DNA of 64,000 nt from JBKECY01 sp047975025. Its GTDB lineage: Bacteria > Bacillota > Clostridia > Lachnospirales > Lachnospiraceae. The stretch spans positions 62,001-126,000 of the forward strand of contig JBKECY010000052.1 in NCBI GenBank assembly GCA_047975025.1, given 5' to 3'. How positions within the stretch are numbered: position 1 is the stretch's first letter; every line of letters starts with the position of its first letter. The notes beneath the pieces were generated by a model. That model was not told the origin of the DNA. It saw only the letters and a program-made list of their open reading frames with translations, and searched no databases. Shown piece by piece: positions 17,581 to 25,238 of this stretch. A program made the translations under genes and the position numbers.

Positions 17581-18831
17581 ATGGCAAGAAGAAGAGAGGA
17601 ATCACCACAGAAAAAAGCAATGCGTGAAATGATGAAAGACTATCTTAAAAACAGCGATGTCAAGATCAAAGATGGAGCAGATGTCAACGCGGCAATGCGG
17701 GATATGATGTCTATTCTGTTGGAAGGTGTCCTGGATGAAGAACTAGATGAAGAACTCGGTTATACTAAGTACGATTATCGGAATAAAGATACTGACAATA
17801 GTCGTAATGGACACTCATCCAAGACCATGCATACCTCATATGGAGATATGGAGTTAGATATCCCTAGAGACCGTAAAGGTGAGTTTGAACCACAGGTAGT
17901 TAAGAAATATCAAAATACGGTTACCCAGGACATGGAAGAAAAAATCATCTCCATGTATGCAAAAGGCATGACCACTGGGGATATTGAAAGTCATCTGCGT
18001 GAACTGTATGATATCGAGATTTCTGACAGCACGATCAGCAGAGTGACTGATAAGATCCTGCCGATCGTACGCGAATGGCAAGAACGGCCTTTGGAAGAAA
18101 TATATGCAGTTGTATTTATGGATGCCATCCACTATCATGTTCGAAGTGAGGGACGTATCGTAAAGCGTGCCGTTTATATCGCATTAGGAATGGATATGAA
18201 TGGGCATAAGGATGTGTTAGGAATGTATGTCGGTGAGAATGAGAGTGCAAAGTTCTGGCTTTCTATCATGAATGGTTTGAAGAATCGCGGTGTAAAAGAT
18301 ATCCTGATTGCCTGTGTGGATGGTCTAACAGGATTTCCGCAAGCAATCGAAGCCGTATTCCCGAAAACAGAAGTGCAGCACTGTATTATTCATCAGATCC
18401 GTAATTCCACTCGGTTTGTATCCTATAAGGATATAAAAGCCTTAATGACCGATCTGAAGCGCGTTTATGCTGCTGCGACGGAGGAAATCGCTTACTCAGA
18501 ATTGGAACGTTTCGGCGAGATATGGAATGGAAAATATCCCAAGATCTATAAATCTTGGAACGACCACTGGGCGACGTTATCTACTTACTTTAAGTATCCA
18601 GAGCCTGTGCGTCGCTTGATCTACACAACAAATGCCATTGAAGGATTTAACCGTCAGTTGCGTAAGGTGACCAAAAGTAAGACGATTTTTCCTTCGGACG
18701 ACAGCCTGTTGAAAATGCTCTATCTGGCAATGATGGACATCACAAAAAAGTGGACAGGCCATCGGCAGGACTGGGGAGTAATTCACTCTCAGCTTGAAAT
18801 ATATTTTGAAGAACGGCTGGAAGGTTATTAG
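17581..18831 (+). CDS. IS256 family (mutator-type) DDE transposase
   Basis: A 416-residue transposase. It has the mutator signature: an N-terminal DNA-binding helical part, then VFMDAIHYHVRSEG with the first catalytic Asp (near 180), ACVDGLTGFPQAIEAVFP with the second Asp (near 246), the VQHCIIHQIRNS block and a C-terminal TTNAIEGFNRQLRKVTKSK with the catalytic Glu. Length and motifs are complete, so it is probably functional. A GGAGG sits 10 bases before the ATG. Confidence 0.95.
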   Translation: MARRREESPQKKAMREMMKDYLKNSDVKIKDGADVNAAMRDMMSILLEGVLDEELDEELGYTKYDYRNKDTDNSRNGHSSKTMHTSYGDMELDIPRDRKGEFEPQVVKKYQNTVTQDMEEKIISMYAKGMTTGDIESHLRELYDIEISDSTISRVTDKILPIVREWQERPLEEIYAVVFMDAIHYHVRSEGRIVKRAVYIALGMDMNGHKDVLGMYVGENESAKFWLSIMNGLKNRGVKDILIACVDGLTGFPQAIEAVFPKTEVQHCIIHQIRNSTRFVSYKDIKALMTDLKRVYAAATEEIAYSELERFGEIWNGKYPKIYKSWNDHWATLSTYFKYPEPVRRLIYTTNAIEGFNRQLRKVTKSKTIFPSDDSLLKMLYLAMMDITKKWTGHRQDWGVIHSQLEIYFEERLEGY

Positions 18832-18897
18832 AAAAATGAGGCCGAAACCCATCGGCTTTATTGACATGCTCTAAAATAGAGCTATAATACATACAAA

Positions 18898-18926
18898 GGG
18901 CAAAGCCCGAAAAATCGGCTTTGCCC
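18898..18926. repeat. 29-base hairpin, copy 1 of a two-copy repeat
   Basis: GGGCAAAGCC and GGCTTTGCCC form a 10-bp stem around CGAAAAATC. It lies inside the IS, downstream of the transposase, and may terminate its transcript. A hairpin of the same length at 56330-56358 matches at 24 of 29 positions, including the loop pattern CGAAnnATC. Confidence 0.7.
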
Positions 18927-19129
18927 GAATATAACTATCAACCTTTCTTATATCAGTTTTTGCATTTACACAAAACTTGAAACAGTCTCCAAAAGAGCAG
19001 CATAATCAACAGTTTCCCACTACCTTTTGAATACCATGCAATTTCCCTATACTTCCAACTGACCACCGCTGCTTGGGTCAAAGAAACAGAAAACAAGTGT
19101 CAGATCATCGTTTAATTTTACAGTCTTAG

Positions 19130-19324
19130 CTAGATTGTATTTTCTACGTGATCAATCATCTTGCAAACTGTCTTATGCGCCTCCAGGACAATGCATTCTA
19201 TTTCAGGATGTGATTTTCTAAACACCTTAAATAATTCATGTGCAAATTCCTGTCCGATTTCCTTAGCTCCTCTAAAATCAAGTTCAACTGTTTTGAACTC
19301 ATTAAATCTGTAGTATAACTTTTT
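19130..19324 (-). pseudogene. 3' remnant of a STAS-like DUF4325 gene
   Basis: On the minus strand an open stretch of 64 codons reads KLYYRFNEFKTVELDFRG, then EIGQEFAHELFKVF, and near the end CIVLEAHKTVCKMIDHV. This matches the C-terminal half of DUF4325 STAS-like proteins. A TGA lies immediately upstream in frame and no start or ribosome site exists, so the N-terminal half is lost. Such proteins often pair with a histidine-kinase-like ATPase, which is absent here. The 140 bases between it and the IS (18991-19129) hold nothing I can identify. Confidence 0.6.
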
Positions 19325-19348
19325 TCAGAGTGCTTCTCGTTCGCCGTT

Positions 19349-19855
19349 TTATGCATCGTCACGCAGCAACGCATACATCCTCATATCCAACAGCTCCCCA
19401 TTCTTCAGCGCATTCAGCCTCAGCACGCCTTCGAAGGTAAACCCCGCTTTTTCCAACACCCGGCACGACCCTGTATTTTTTGCAAAAGGTTCTGCAAATA
19501 TCCTCACCAGATTTGTATGAGAAAAGGCAAAACGACAAGCTTCTTTTACAGCCTCTGTTACAATCCCCCGTCCCCAATAGGGCTCTGCTATATAATAGCC
19601 CAGCTCTGCCGTACGGCAGTGAATATTCTCCTGGCGGAGCAGCCCAATGCTTCCAATTACTTGAGCATCCTCAACAATCGCCCAATAGTAGGCATCATCT
19701 TGCGGAGTATCCAGTACAAACTGAATGTAACTGACTGCATCTGATTCTGTATACGGAAAGGGAAGCCCATCCCGCAGATTATCTTGAATCTTCTTGTTAT
19801 TAATAGCCGCTGAAAGTTCGGCGGCATCATGTAATTGCCAATTTCGAATCTGCAT
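19349..19855 (-). CDS. GNAT family N-acetyltransferase (RimJ/RimL-like)
   Basis: A 168-residue acetyltransferase. The acetyl-CoA loop is EPYWGRGIVTEAVKEAC and the C-terminal AKNTGSCRVLEKAGFTFEGVLR is typical of the RimJ/RimL group that acetylates ribosomal protein N-termini or small molecules. The start follows AAGGAGGAA. It is monocistronic, and the substrate cannot be told from the sequence. Confidence 0.9.
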   Translation of the reverse strand: MQIRNWQLHDAAELSAAINNKKIQDNLRDGLPFPYTESDAVSYIQFVLDTPQDDAYYWAIVEDAQVIGSIGLLRQENIHCRTAELGYYIAEPYWGRGIVTEAVKEACRFAFSHTNLVRIFAEPFAKNTGSCRVLEKAGFTFEGVLRLNALKNGELLDMRMYALLRDDA

Positions 19856-19923
19856 TTTTTCCTCCTTCTTAAGACTGGTCTGCTTTTAGTATAGCGTAAA
19901 TCATCGCGTTCTGCCAGTTCAAC

Positions 19924-21096
19924 TCACGCAGACTGAACACTCACATTTCTCTGCAAAAGATACGTAGCGGCAAACATAACGCCAAACAACCCCAGTAGGT
20001 AATACGGAAAAAGTGAAATACTGATATTTTGCGCCAGCAGCCCAAAGAATGGGGGCATGAGCATAGTTCCAACATACGATGCAGCCATCTGGACTCCCAT
20101 AACGGACTGTGACATGCGTTTCCCAAAATTTTGAGGTGTCAGATGAATCAAGTTGGGATATAGTGTCCCATTACCCAGACCAACCAGAAACAATCCTGCT
20201 CCGGAAATTGCGGATGGCAACGGCAGAAGCAGTACCAGGATAGCTGCAAATGTAATGAACTGTCCAGTCTTAATCAGACGCCAGCTGGATATTTTGTACG
20301 CAAATACTCCCGATAAAAAACGTCCTATGGCAATTCCCAGATAGTAGAATGTAATGGTTTTTGCCGCAACTGCCGCCGTCATTCCTTTGGCTCCGACCAA
20401 AAATGTACTTCCCCATATCCCGCAAGTATATTCGATGGCACATGAGGCAAGAAAAATCAATACGACTGAGCGCACCGAGGAAATATTAAGCAGTTCTCCC
20501 AGCGCAAATGTATGAATTTCTTCCTGCCCGGACTCGTCGTGTGCCGCCTTCACCTTCCCCCATAGAGGAAGCGCCAGTAGCGTTACCACCGCAATCGCCA
20601 GCTGAAAGTAGAAAACGATCCGGTAACCGCCTCGCCAGCTCGCATCCTTTTCAAACGCAATTGACATCAGATAGGGGCTTAAGGTAATACCAATCCCATA
20701 GAAGCAATGCAAAAAGTTCATATGTATTGCTTTATAATTCAGCGCAACATAATTATTCAATGCCGTATCAATCGCTCCCGCACCCAGCCCGAGAGGGATG
20801 GCGAACAGACACAGCCATACCATGTTGCCTGCATAGGAGAACCCCAACAGTGCCGCGGCTGTCACAAGTGTACTGATGGCCGTAATCCTGCCTGTGCCAA
20901 GTCGTTTGATGATCTGTGCACTAAACAGGCTTGATACTACGGTTCCCCCCGAGATCAGCATTGTTACACTGCTGGCGTATGCAATCGGCAGATCAAATTC
21001 AGTGTAGATTAGGGGCCATGCCGTTCCGAACAAGGAGTCCGGAATCCCCAGTCCTATAAATGCTATATATATGATAATTAAAAGAATTGTTGCCAT
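19924..21096 (-). CDS. MFS transporter, probably sugar-type
   Basis: A 390-residue integral membrane protein with about 12 hydrophobic helices. The loop RLGTGRITAIST between helices 2 and 3 is the usual MFS site, and LGLGAGAIDTALNNYVAL in the N-terminal half is typical of FucP/GlcP-like members. It is divergent from an AraC regulator (116 bases between the starts), which suggests sugar-inducible control. The exact substrate is unknown. Confidence 0.88.
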   Translation of the reverse strand: MATILLIIIYIAFIGLGIPDSLFGTAWPLIYTEFDLPIAYASSVTMLISGGTVVSSLFSAQIIKRLGTGRITAISTLVTAAALLGFSYAGNMVWLCLFAIPLGLGAGAIDTALNNYVALNYKAIHMNFLHCFYGIGITLSPYLMSIAFEKDASWRGGYRIVFYFQLAIAVVTLLALPLWGKVKAAHDESGQEEIHTFALGELLNISSVRSVVLIFLASCAIEYTCGIWGSTFLVGAKGMTAAVAAKTITFYYLGIAIGRFLSGVFAYKISSWRLIKTGQFITFAAILVLLLPLPSAISGAGLFLVGLGNGTLYPNLIHLTPQNFGKRMSQSVMGVQMAASYVGTMLMPPFFGLLAQNISISLFPYYLLGLFGVMFAATYLLQRNVSVQSA

Positions 21097-21212
21097 ACTC
21101 TACTACCTCTCTTTTTTTATAACGATATCACACATAATTACTTGATTCTATTATAATAACGCAGTATTATATAATAAACACGCCAATTCTTCCGCGAAAC
21201 GAGGTGAATCTC

Positions 21213-22121
21213 ATGAACTCTCGCACAAACTATACTAATAATAATACGAGTTTTATAATTGACACGAACCATCGGGAAGTCACGCCACATGGGACTGACG
21301 ATTTTCCTTGCGTAGAATATCTGGATACCTACTATAACAGCTTCTACCCTTGGCATTGGCATGACGAAATCGAGCTGGCCTATGTGGAAACGGGCAGTCT
21401 GACCGTATCCGTAAATAACCAGCGGCATACGTTAACGGCAGGAGAGGGGATTTTTATTAATTCTGGGGTTCTGCATGGCTTTGCCGGCATGGAAAATACA
21501 AGCTGTGTATTTCCCAACCTGCTGTTTCGCCCCGCGCTCCTATATGGTACGCAAGACAGTATTTTTTGGACGCGCTATATGTCCCCTCTTATAAACGCAG
21601 TCCATTTGTCGCACATCATCTTTAATAAGGAGATACCATGGCAGGCCGAACTAACACAACATATCCGTTTGGCATTTGCAGCCCTGTCTGACAAACCGTT
21701 CGGCTACGAAATCAGTGTAAGAAATCACTTATCCGAGCTATTGCTTCTCCTATGCAAAAATTATTCTGTCGAGAGCCGCGATTGCGAGCCCACAAACTTG
21801 TTGAACGTAAATCGACTTCGCCTGATGTTAGATTTCGTCCAGAACCACTACATGCATCCCATTGAAGTGGAGCAGATTGCCGAAGCCTCTTCCATCAGCA
21901 AACGTGAGTGTCTCCGGTGCTTTGACAGCATCATTGGCATATCACCAAAGCAATATGTAATCGAACTTCGCATACAAAAAGCCAAGGAGTTGTTATCCTC
22001 CACCTCTCTATCTATACTGGAAACCTGTGAAAGGTGTGGATTCCAGGACCAGAGCTACTTCACCAAAACATTTCGGGAGAAGACAGGCAGTCCCCCGGGG
22101 AAGTGGAGAAAATCAAAATAA
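21213..22121 (+). CDS. AraC family transcriptional regulator
   Basis: A 302-residue protein with an N-terminal cupin (YPWHWHDEIELAYVETGSL, LTAGEGIFINSGVLHGF) and a C-terminal pair of helix-turn-helix motifs (VEQIAEASSISKRECLRCFD; CGFQDQSYFTKTFREKTG). The ATG at 21213 follows GAGGTG; an in-frame GTG at 21204 lies inside that site. It is transcribed away from the MFS gene and probably regulates it. Confidence 0.9.
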   Translation: MNSRTNYTNNNTSFIIDTNHREVTPHGTDDFPCVEYLDTYYNSFYPWHWHDEIELAYVETGSLTVSVNNQRHTLTAGEGIFINSGVLHGFAGMENTSCVFPNLLFRPALLYGTQDSIFWTRYMSPLINAVHLSHIIFNKEIPWQAELTQHIRLAFAALSDKPFGYEISVRNHLSELLLLLCKNYSVESRDCEPTNLLNVNRLRLMLDFVQNHYMHPIEVEQIAEASSISKRECLRCFDSIIGISPKQYVIELRIQKAKELLSSTSLSILETCERCGFQDQSYFTKTFREKTGSPPGKWRKSK

Positions 22122-22175
22122 CTGACAGCGTCTGTGTGCCGGTCAGTCCAAAACAGCCGCGTAACACAGCAAAAC

Positions 22176-22225
22176 AAAGGGATGTTGCCCGAGCAGATTG
22201 AACTCTGCTCGGACAACATCCCTTT
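22176..22225. terminator. Strong bidirectional terminator between araC and xylA
   Basis: AAAGGGATGTTG plus CCGAGCAGA pairs with TCTGCTCGG plus CAACATCCCTTT, interrupted by one C/A mismatch and closed by TTGAAC. A-rich sequence lies before it and T-rich sequence after it, so it serves both converging genes. Confidence 0.9.
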
Positions 22226-22272
22226 TTAATATCGCTGCTTTATATCTTTACTTTATATCTTTACTCTATAAA

Positions 22273-23580
22273 TTATACAAGATAGTCATTCAGACGAGAA
22301 CGAAGTACTTCCAAATGATTTGAAGTATTCTTAATCTGATCATGCTCCAGCGCATAGGCTGCCAGTGACTTCAGATCTTCCTTGCCTTCAATAATTGATT
22401 TGCCGATGCCGTCTTTGTAGCTTACATAACGACGGTCAATCTCTTTTTCGAAGAATTTATCTTCGATTAACTGTGCTGCTGCCAGCAGACCACGAGCAAA
22501 TGTATCCATACCAGCGATGTGTGCCAGGAATAAATCATCCATCTCGAAAGAGCTGCGTCTTACTTTTGCATCAAAGTTGATACCACCCGGTGCGATTCCG
22601 CCATTTTCAACTACCTGGTACATAGCCAGGGTTGCATCATAGATGTTGGTAGGGAATTCATCTGTATCCCATCCCAGCATGATATCACCCTGGTTAGCAT
22701 CCAGTGAGCCGAGTGCATTGTATGTACGGGCTACTGCCAGCTCATGCTCGAAAGTATGGCCTGCAAGTGTCGCATGGTTTGCTTCAAGGTTCAGCTTGAA
22801 GTATTTGTCCAAGTCGTATTTCTGCAGGAATGCCATAGCGGTAGCTGCATCATAATCATACTGATGTTTGGATGGCTCCATTGGTTTTGGCTCGATAAGG
22901 AATGTAATTTCGTGTCCGATTTCTTTGGAGTAGTCAACTGCCATGTGGAACATACGTGCAATGTTGTCCTGCTCAAGCTGCATATCTGTGTTCAGCAGTG
23001 ATTCATATCCTTCTCTGCCGCCCCAGAATACGTAGTTAGAACCGCCAAGTTTTTTGCTGAGCTCAAGACCTTTTTTGATCTGTGCTGCACTGTAAGCAAA
23101 TACATCGGCATTGGAAGAGGAAGCTGCACCATGTACAAAACGTGGATTTGTGAACAGGTTCGCTGTATTCCAGAGAAGTTTTACACCTGTTTCTTCCATT
23201 TTTACTTTTATTAAATCTGTGATTTCATCAAGGTTGTCCAGGAATTCCTGCAGACTATTTCCTTCCGGAGCAATATCTACATCATGGAAGCAGAAATATT
23301 CAACGCCCAGTTTTGTAAAGAATTCGAAGGCTGCTTCTACGCGGTTCTTAGCTGTCTGCATCGGATCATCTGTCACCCAGGTACGGATGTTTGTTGCAGC
23401 GCCGAACGGATCAGAACCATCCTGTGTCATGGTGTGCCACCAAGCTACTGCAAAACGCAGATGGTCTTTCATCGGCTTGCCCAGTACTTCCTGCTCTGCA
23501 TTGTAATAACGGAATGCAAAAGGATTCTCTGATTTCGGGCCTTCAAATTTGATTTTGTCTACATTTGGAAAATATGCCAT
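22273..23580 (-). CDS. xylA: Xylose isomerase
   Basis: A 435-residue TIM-barrel enzyme converting D-xylose to D-xylulose. Conserved are HLRFAVAWWHTM with a catalytic His, FCFHDVDIAPEG, FWGGREGYESLLNTD, LIEPKPMEPSKHQYDYD, NLEANHATLAGHTFEHE and SLDANQGDIMLGWDTDEFP with metal ligands. Length and motifs fit the class II enzymes of Clostridia. A strong AGGAGG precedes the ATG. It has its own promoter, with a ROK repressor (xylR) upstream. No xylulokinase lies next to it; the FGGY kinase of the window is 29 kb away. Confidence 0.97.
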   Translation of the reverse strand: MAYFPNVDKIKFEGPKSENPFAFRYYNAEQEVLGKPMKDHLRFAVAWWHTMTQDGSDPFGAATNIRTWVTDDPMQTAKNRVEAAFEFFTKLGVEYFCFHDVDIAPEGNSLQEFLDNLDEITDLIKVKMEETGVKLLWNTANLFTNPRFVHGAASSSNADVFAYSAAQIKKGLELSKKLGGSNYVFWGGREGYESLLNTDMQLEQDNIARMFHMAVDYSKEIGHEITFLIEPKPMEPSKHQYDYDAATAMAFLQKYDLDKYFKLNLEANHATLAGHTFEHELAVARTYNALGSLDANQGDIMLGWDTDEFPTNIYDATLAMYQVVENGGIAPGGINFDAKVRRSSFEMDDLFLAHIAGMDTFARGLLAAAQLIEDKFFEKEIDRRYVSYKDGIGKSIIEGKEDLKSLAAYALEHDQIKNTSNHLEVLRSRLNDYLV

Positions 23581-23608
23581 TTTGTTACCTCCTGAATACT
23601 TGTATTAT

Positions 23609-23633
23609 TTAATTTGTTTATCATACTAACTAA
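23609..23633. promoter_or_regulatory. Candidate XylR operator upstream of xylA
   Basis: On the minus strand TTAGTTAG and CAAATTAA flank a 9-base centre, forming an imperfect palindrome (6 of 8 arm positions match). It resembles the TTAGTTTGT/ACAAACTAA arms of Firmicute XylR operators. It overlaps the expected transcription start of xylA, a fitting place for a repressor. Confidence 0.5.
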
Positions 23634-23637
23634 TTTA

Positions 23638-23666
23638 AGAATAAGGCATTCGCCTCCATTTGTCAA
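23638..23666 (-). promoter_or_regulatory. Sigma-A promoter of xylA
   Basis: On the minus strand a perfect TTGACA (23666-23661) and TATTCT (23643-23638) are separated by 17 bases, directly before the candidate XylR operator. Confidence 0.7.
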
Positions 23667-23699
23667 CAGCAAGCAGACACCTTTATATCGTTTTTACAG

Positions 23700-23735
23700 A
23701 AAAAAGCAGTTTACACAAATCCACCCCTGCTTTTT
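23700..23735 (-). terminator. Probable terminator after xylR
   Basis: AAAAAGCAG and CTGCTTTTT can pair around a 17-base loop; on the minus strand the stem ends in a T run. It lies between xylR and the xylA promoter. Confidence 0.5.
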
Positions 23736-23789
23736 GTACAGAATCCTGACTTTTGACCGGCTCGCAGCTCCCGCTGCGTTCCCCAAAGC

Positions 23790-24968
23790 TTATTGCAGAT
23801 CATCAAACGCATCCGTATCTACGAGATTCAAGCGGTCGACCTGCAGGAAATTCATAATGTTGACTGAGGCCGCTCCGAACAAAGCGGCTTTAGAGCCAAG
23901 TGTAGAATTACGAATCTCCACGCTGCTGCTAAATGAACTGGGCAGATTCTCCCGGATTTTGTCTACGATATCGGGAATCCGCCTTAGAATCGGATTGTTC
24001 AGGAAGATAATCTCCGGAGCAAAGCTTACGATCAGATTGTTAATTCCCACAGCCAGATACTCCGCCATTTCCTGTATACATTCGATGGCCGCCGCATCTT
24101 TTGCTTCGTACGCCTCTTTGATCGTATCCGCTGTGGCTTCCGCAGTATTGGTAAGTTCCATGTACTTTTTCAAAATTGCAGTCTCGGAGCAGTAACATTC
24201 CAGACAGCCATGATTGCCGCAGGAGCAGGGCTTTCCATGGGGAACCAGAATACTGTGGCCGATTTCACCGGCCTTTCCTTCCCGTCCCGTATACAGGCTG
24301 CCGTTAATGATGACACCTGCGCCAATACCACTATGAATACTGATACTGACCAGCTGCGGGTACTCTGAGGAAAAAGTGGCTTCCGCCACAGCCGTCAGGT
24401 TCGCCTCATTTTCGATAAATACCGGATATTTACATTGTCTGGAAAGTTCCTCATGGAGAGGAATTTCATCAAGATCGTAATTCGGGGTAAATAAAATCTT
24501 GTTCTCATGAATAATGCCATGAACCGCAATCGTCACTCCAATAATGCCATAGAGGCTTTTGGGCTGCTCTTCTTCGTACTGCCGTATGATGCCCAGCACA
24601 GTAGCGGCGGCATTGCCTTTATGGATTTTCAGGTTTTTTTCCTTCTTGGCATCGATGATTTCGCCGTCCAGATAGGTGATGCAGGAGGACACATAATCAC
24701 TGCCCAAATCAATGCACAGGGAAACTCCCGCCCGCTTATTCAGCCGCAGCAGGATTGCCTTTCTGCCGCGATTTCTGGAGCGGTCATCCAGTCCCAGTTC
24801 TTCGATAATCTGATCATCTATGAATTTTTTCGTGATTTCCGATACGGTGGCCTTGTTCATGCGCATCCTGCCTGCGATTGCCGCGCGCGAAATCGGACCT
24901 GACTGTACAATCTGTCCCAACACAGCGCTTTCGTTCTGCTGTCGAATCAAATACCGGTCTATTACCAT
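23790..24968 (-). CDS. xylR: ROK family repressor, probably XylR
   Basis: A 392-residue regulator. An N-terminal winged helix (about 15-75; ISRAAIAGRMRMNKATVSEI) precedes a ROK sugar-kinase-like domain. The nucleotide-binding-like loop is SLCIDLGSDYVSS, and the zinc motif GKPCSCGNHGCLECYCS is intact. The position just upstream of xylA and the operator-like palindrome before xylA make XylR the likely identity. It is distinguished from ROK kinases by the DNA-binding domain. Confidence 0.85.
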   Translation of the reverse strand: MVIDRYLIRQQNESAVLGQIVQSGPISRAAIAGRMRMNKATVSEITKKFIDDQIIEELGLDDRSRNRGRKAILLRLNKRAGVSLCIDLGSDYVSSCITYLDGEIIDAKKEKNLKIHKGNAAATVLGIIRQYEEEQPKSLYGIIGVTIAVHGIIHENKILFTPNYDLDEIPLHEELSRQCKYPVFIENEANLTAVAEATFSSEYPQLVSISIHSGIGAGVIINGSLYTGREGKAGEIGHSILVPHGKPCSCGNHGCLECYCSETAILKKYMELTNTAEATADTIKEAYEAKDAAAIECIQEMAEYLAVGINNLIVSFAPEIIFLNNPILRRIPDIVDKIRENLPSSFSSSVEIRNSTLGSKAALFGAASVNIMNFLQVDRLNLVDTDAFDDLQ

Positions 24969-25055
24969 TTTTTTACCCCTTTGTGTTTGATATTGTTAGT
25001 CTACCATACTATTTCTTTTTTTGAAAGAACATTATAGCAGGAAACATCTGACGCA

Positions 25056-25085
25056 TTGACAAAGCAGTTGTCTTGCAGGTATAAT
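25056..25085 (+). promoter_or_regulatory. Sigma-A promoter of the decarboxylase operon
   Basis: A perfect TTGACA (25056-25061) and a perfect TATAAT (25080-25085) are separated by 18 bases. Transcription should start near 25092, leaving a leader of about 147 bases before oadA. Confidence 0.8.
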
Positions 25086-25119
25086 ATACTTAATTTCAAA
25101 ACTTTTTTATCCGGTTGGA

Positions 25120-25204
25120 CTGATTTTCTGGCATTTCCAGAATCAGTTTTCAAGTTTAGTAGCTAAAGGGTGGAGGCTTCGCAGGAAGTCTTTGCCCTTT
25201 TTTT
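25120..25204 (+). promoter_or_regulatory. Structured leader with an attenuator-like terminator before oadA
   Basis: Between the promoter and oadA lie two hairpins. The first (25120-25146) pairs CTGATTTTCTGG with CCAGAATCAG, with a two-base bulge. The second (25165-25200) is a long stem, AAAGGG...GGCTTC/GAAGTC...CCCTTT, joined by G-T pairs, closed by GCAG and followed by TTTT: a complete intrinsic terminator. The upstream gene runs the other way, so this terminator can only act on the operon's own transcript. It resembles no riboswitch class I can name with confidence. Confidence 0.65.
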
Positions 25205-25238
25205 GTTTATATAATTATGAAAAGGAGTTGCTGCCTAT

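Larger units (their letters stand above)
17510..18990 (+). mobile_element. IS256-family insertion sequence
   Basis: The element is about 1.48 kb. The left end (GGGGACTATCCCAAAGATTG) and the complement of the right end (GGAGACTGTTTCAAGTTTTG) form imperfect terminal inverted repeats, which continue as TATAAA/TGTAAA as in IS256 relatives. It carries one transposase. The 9 bases on either side (GCGGCTATT and AAAAGAGCA) do not match, so no target-site duplication is visible, and the interrupted permease does not resume on the right. Confidence 0.85.

Noticed and set aside
17501..18999. Target-site duplication of the IS element
   Set aside because: The 8-9 bases on the two sides do not match.
25160..25204. 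T-box leader (AGGGTGG-like sequence before oadA)
   Set aside because: The rest of the T-box motif (ACCGCG) is missing, the leader upstream is only about 70 bases, and the operon is not amino-acid related.
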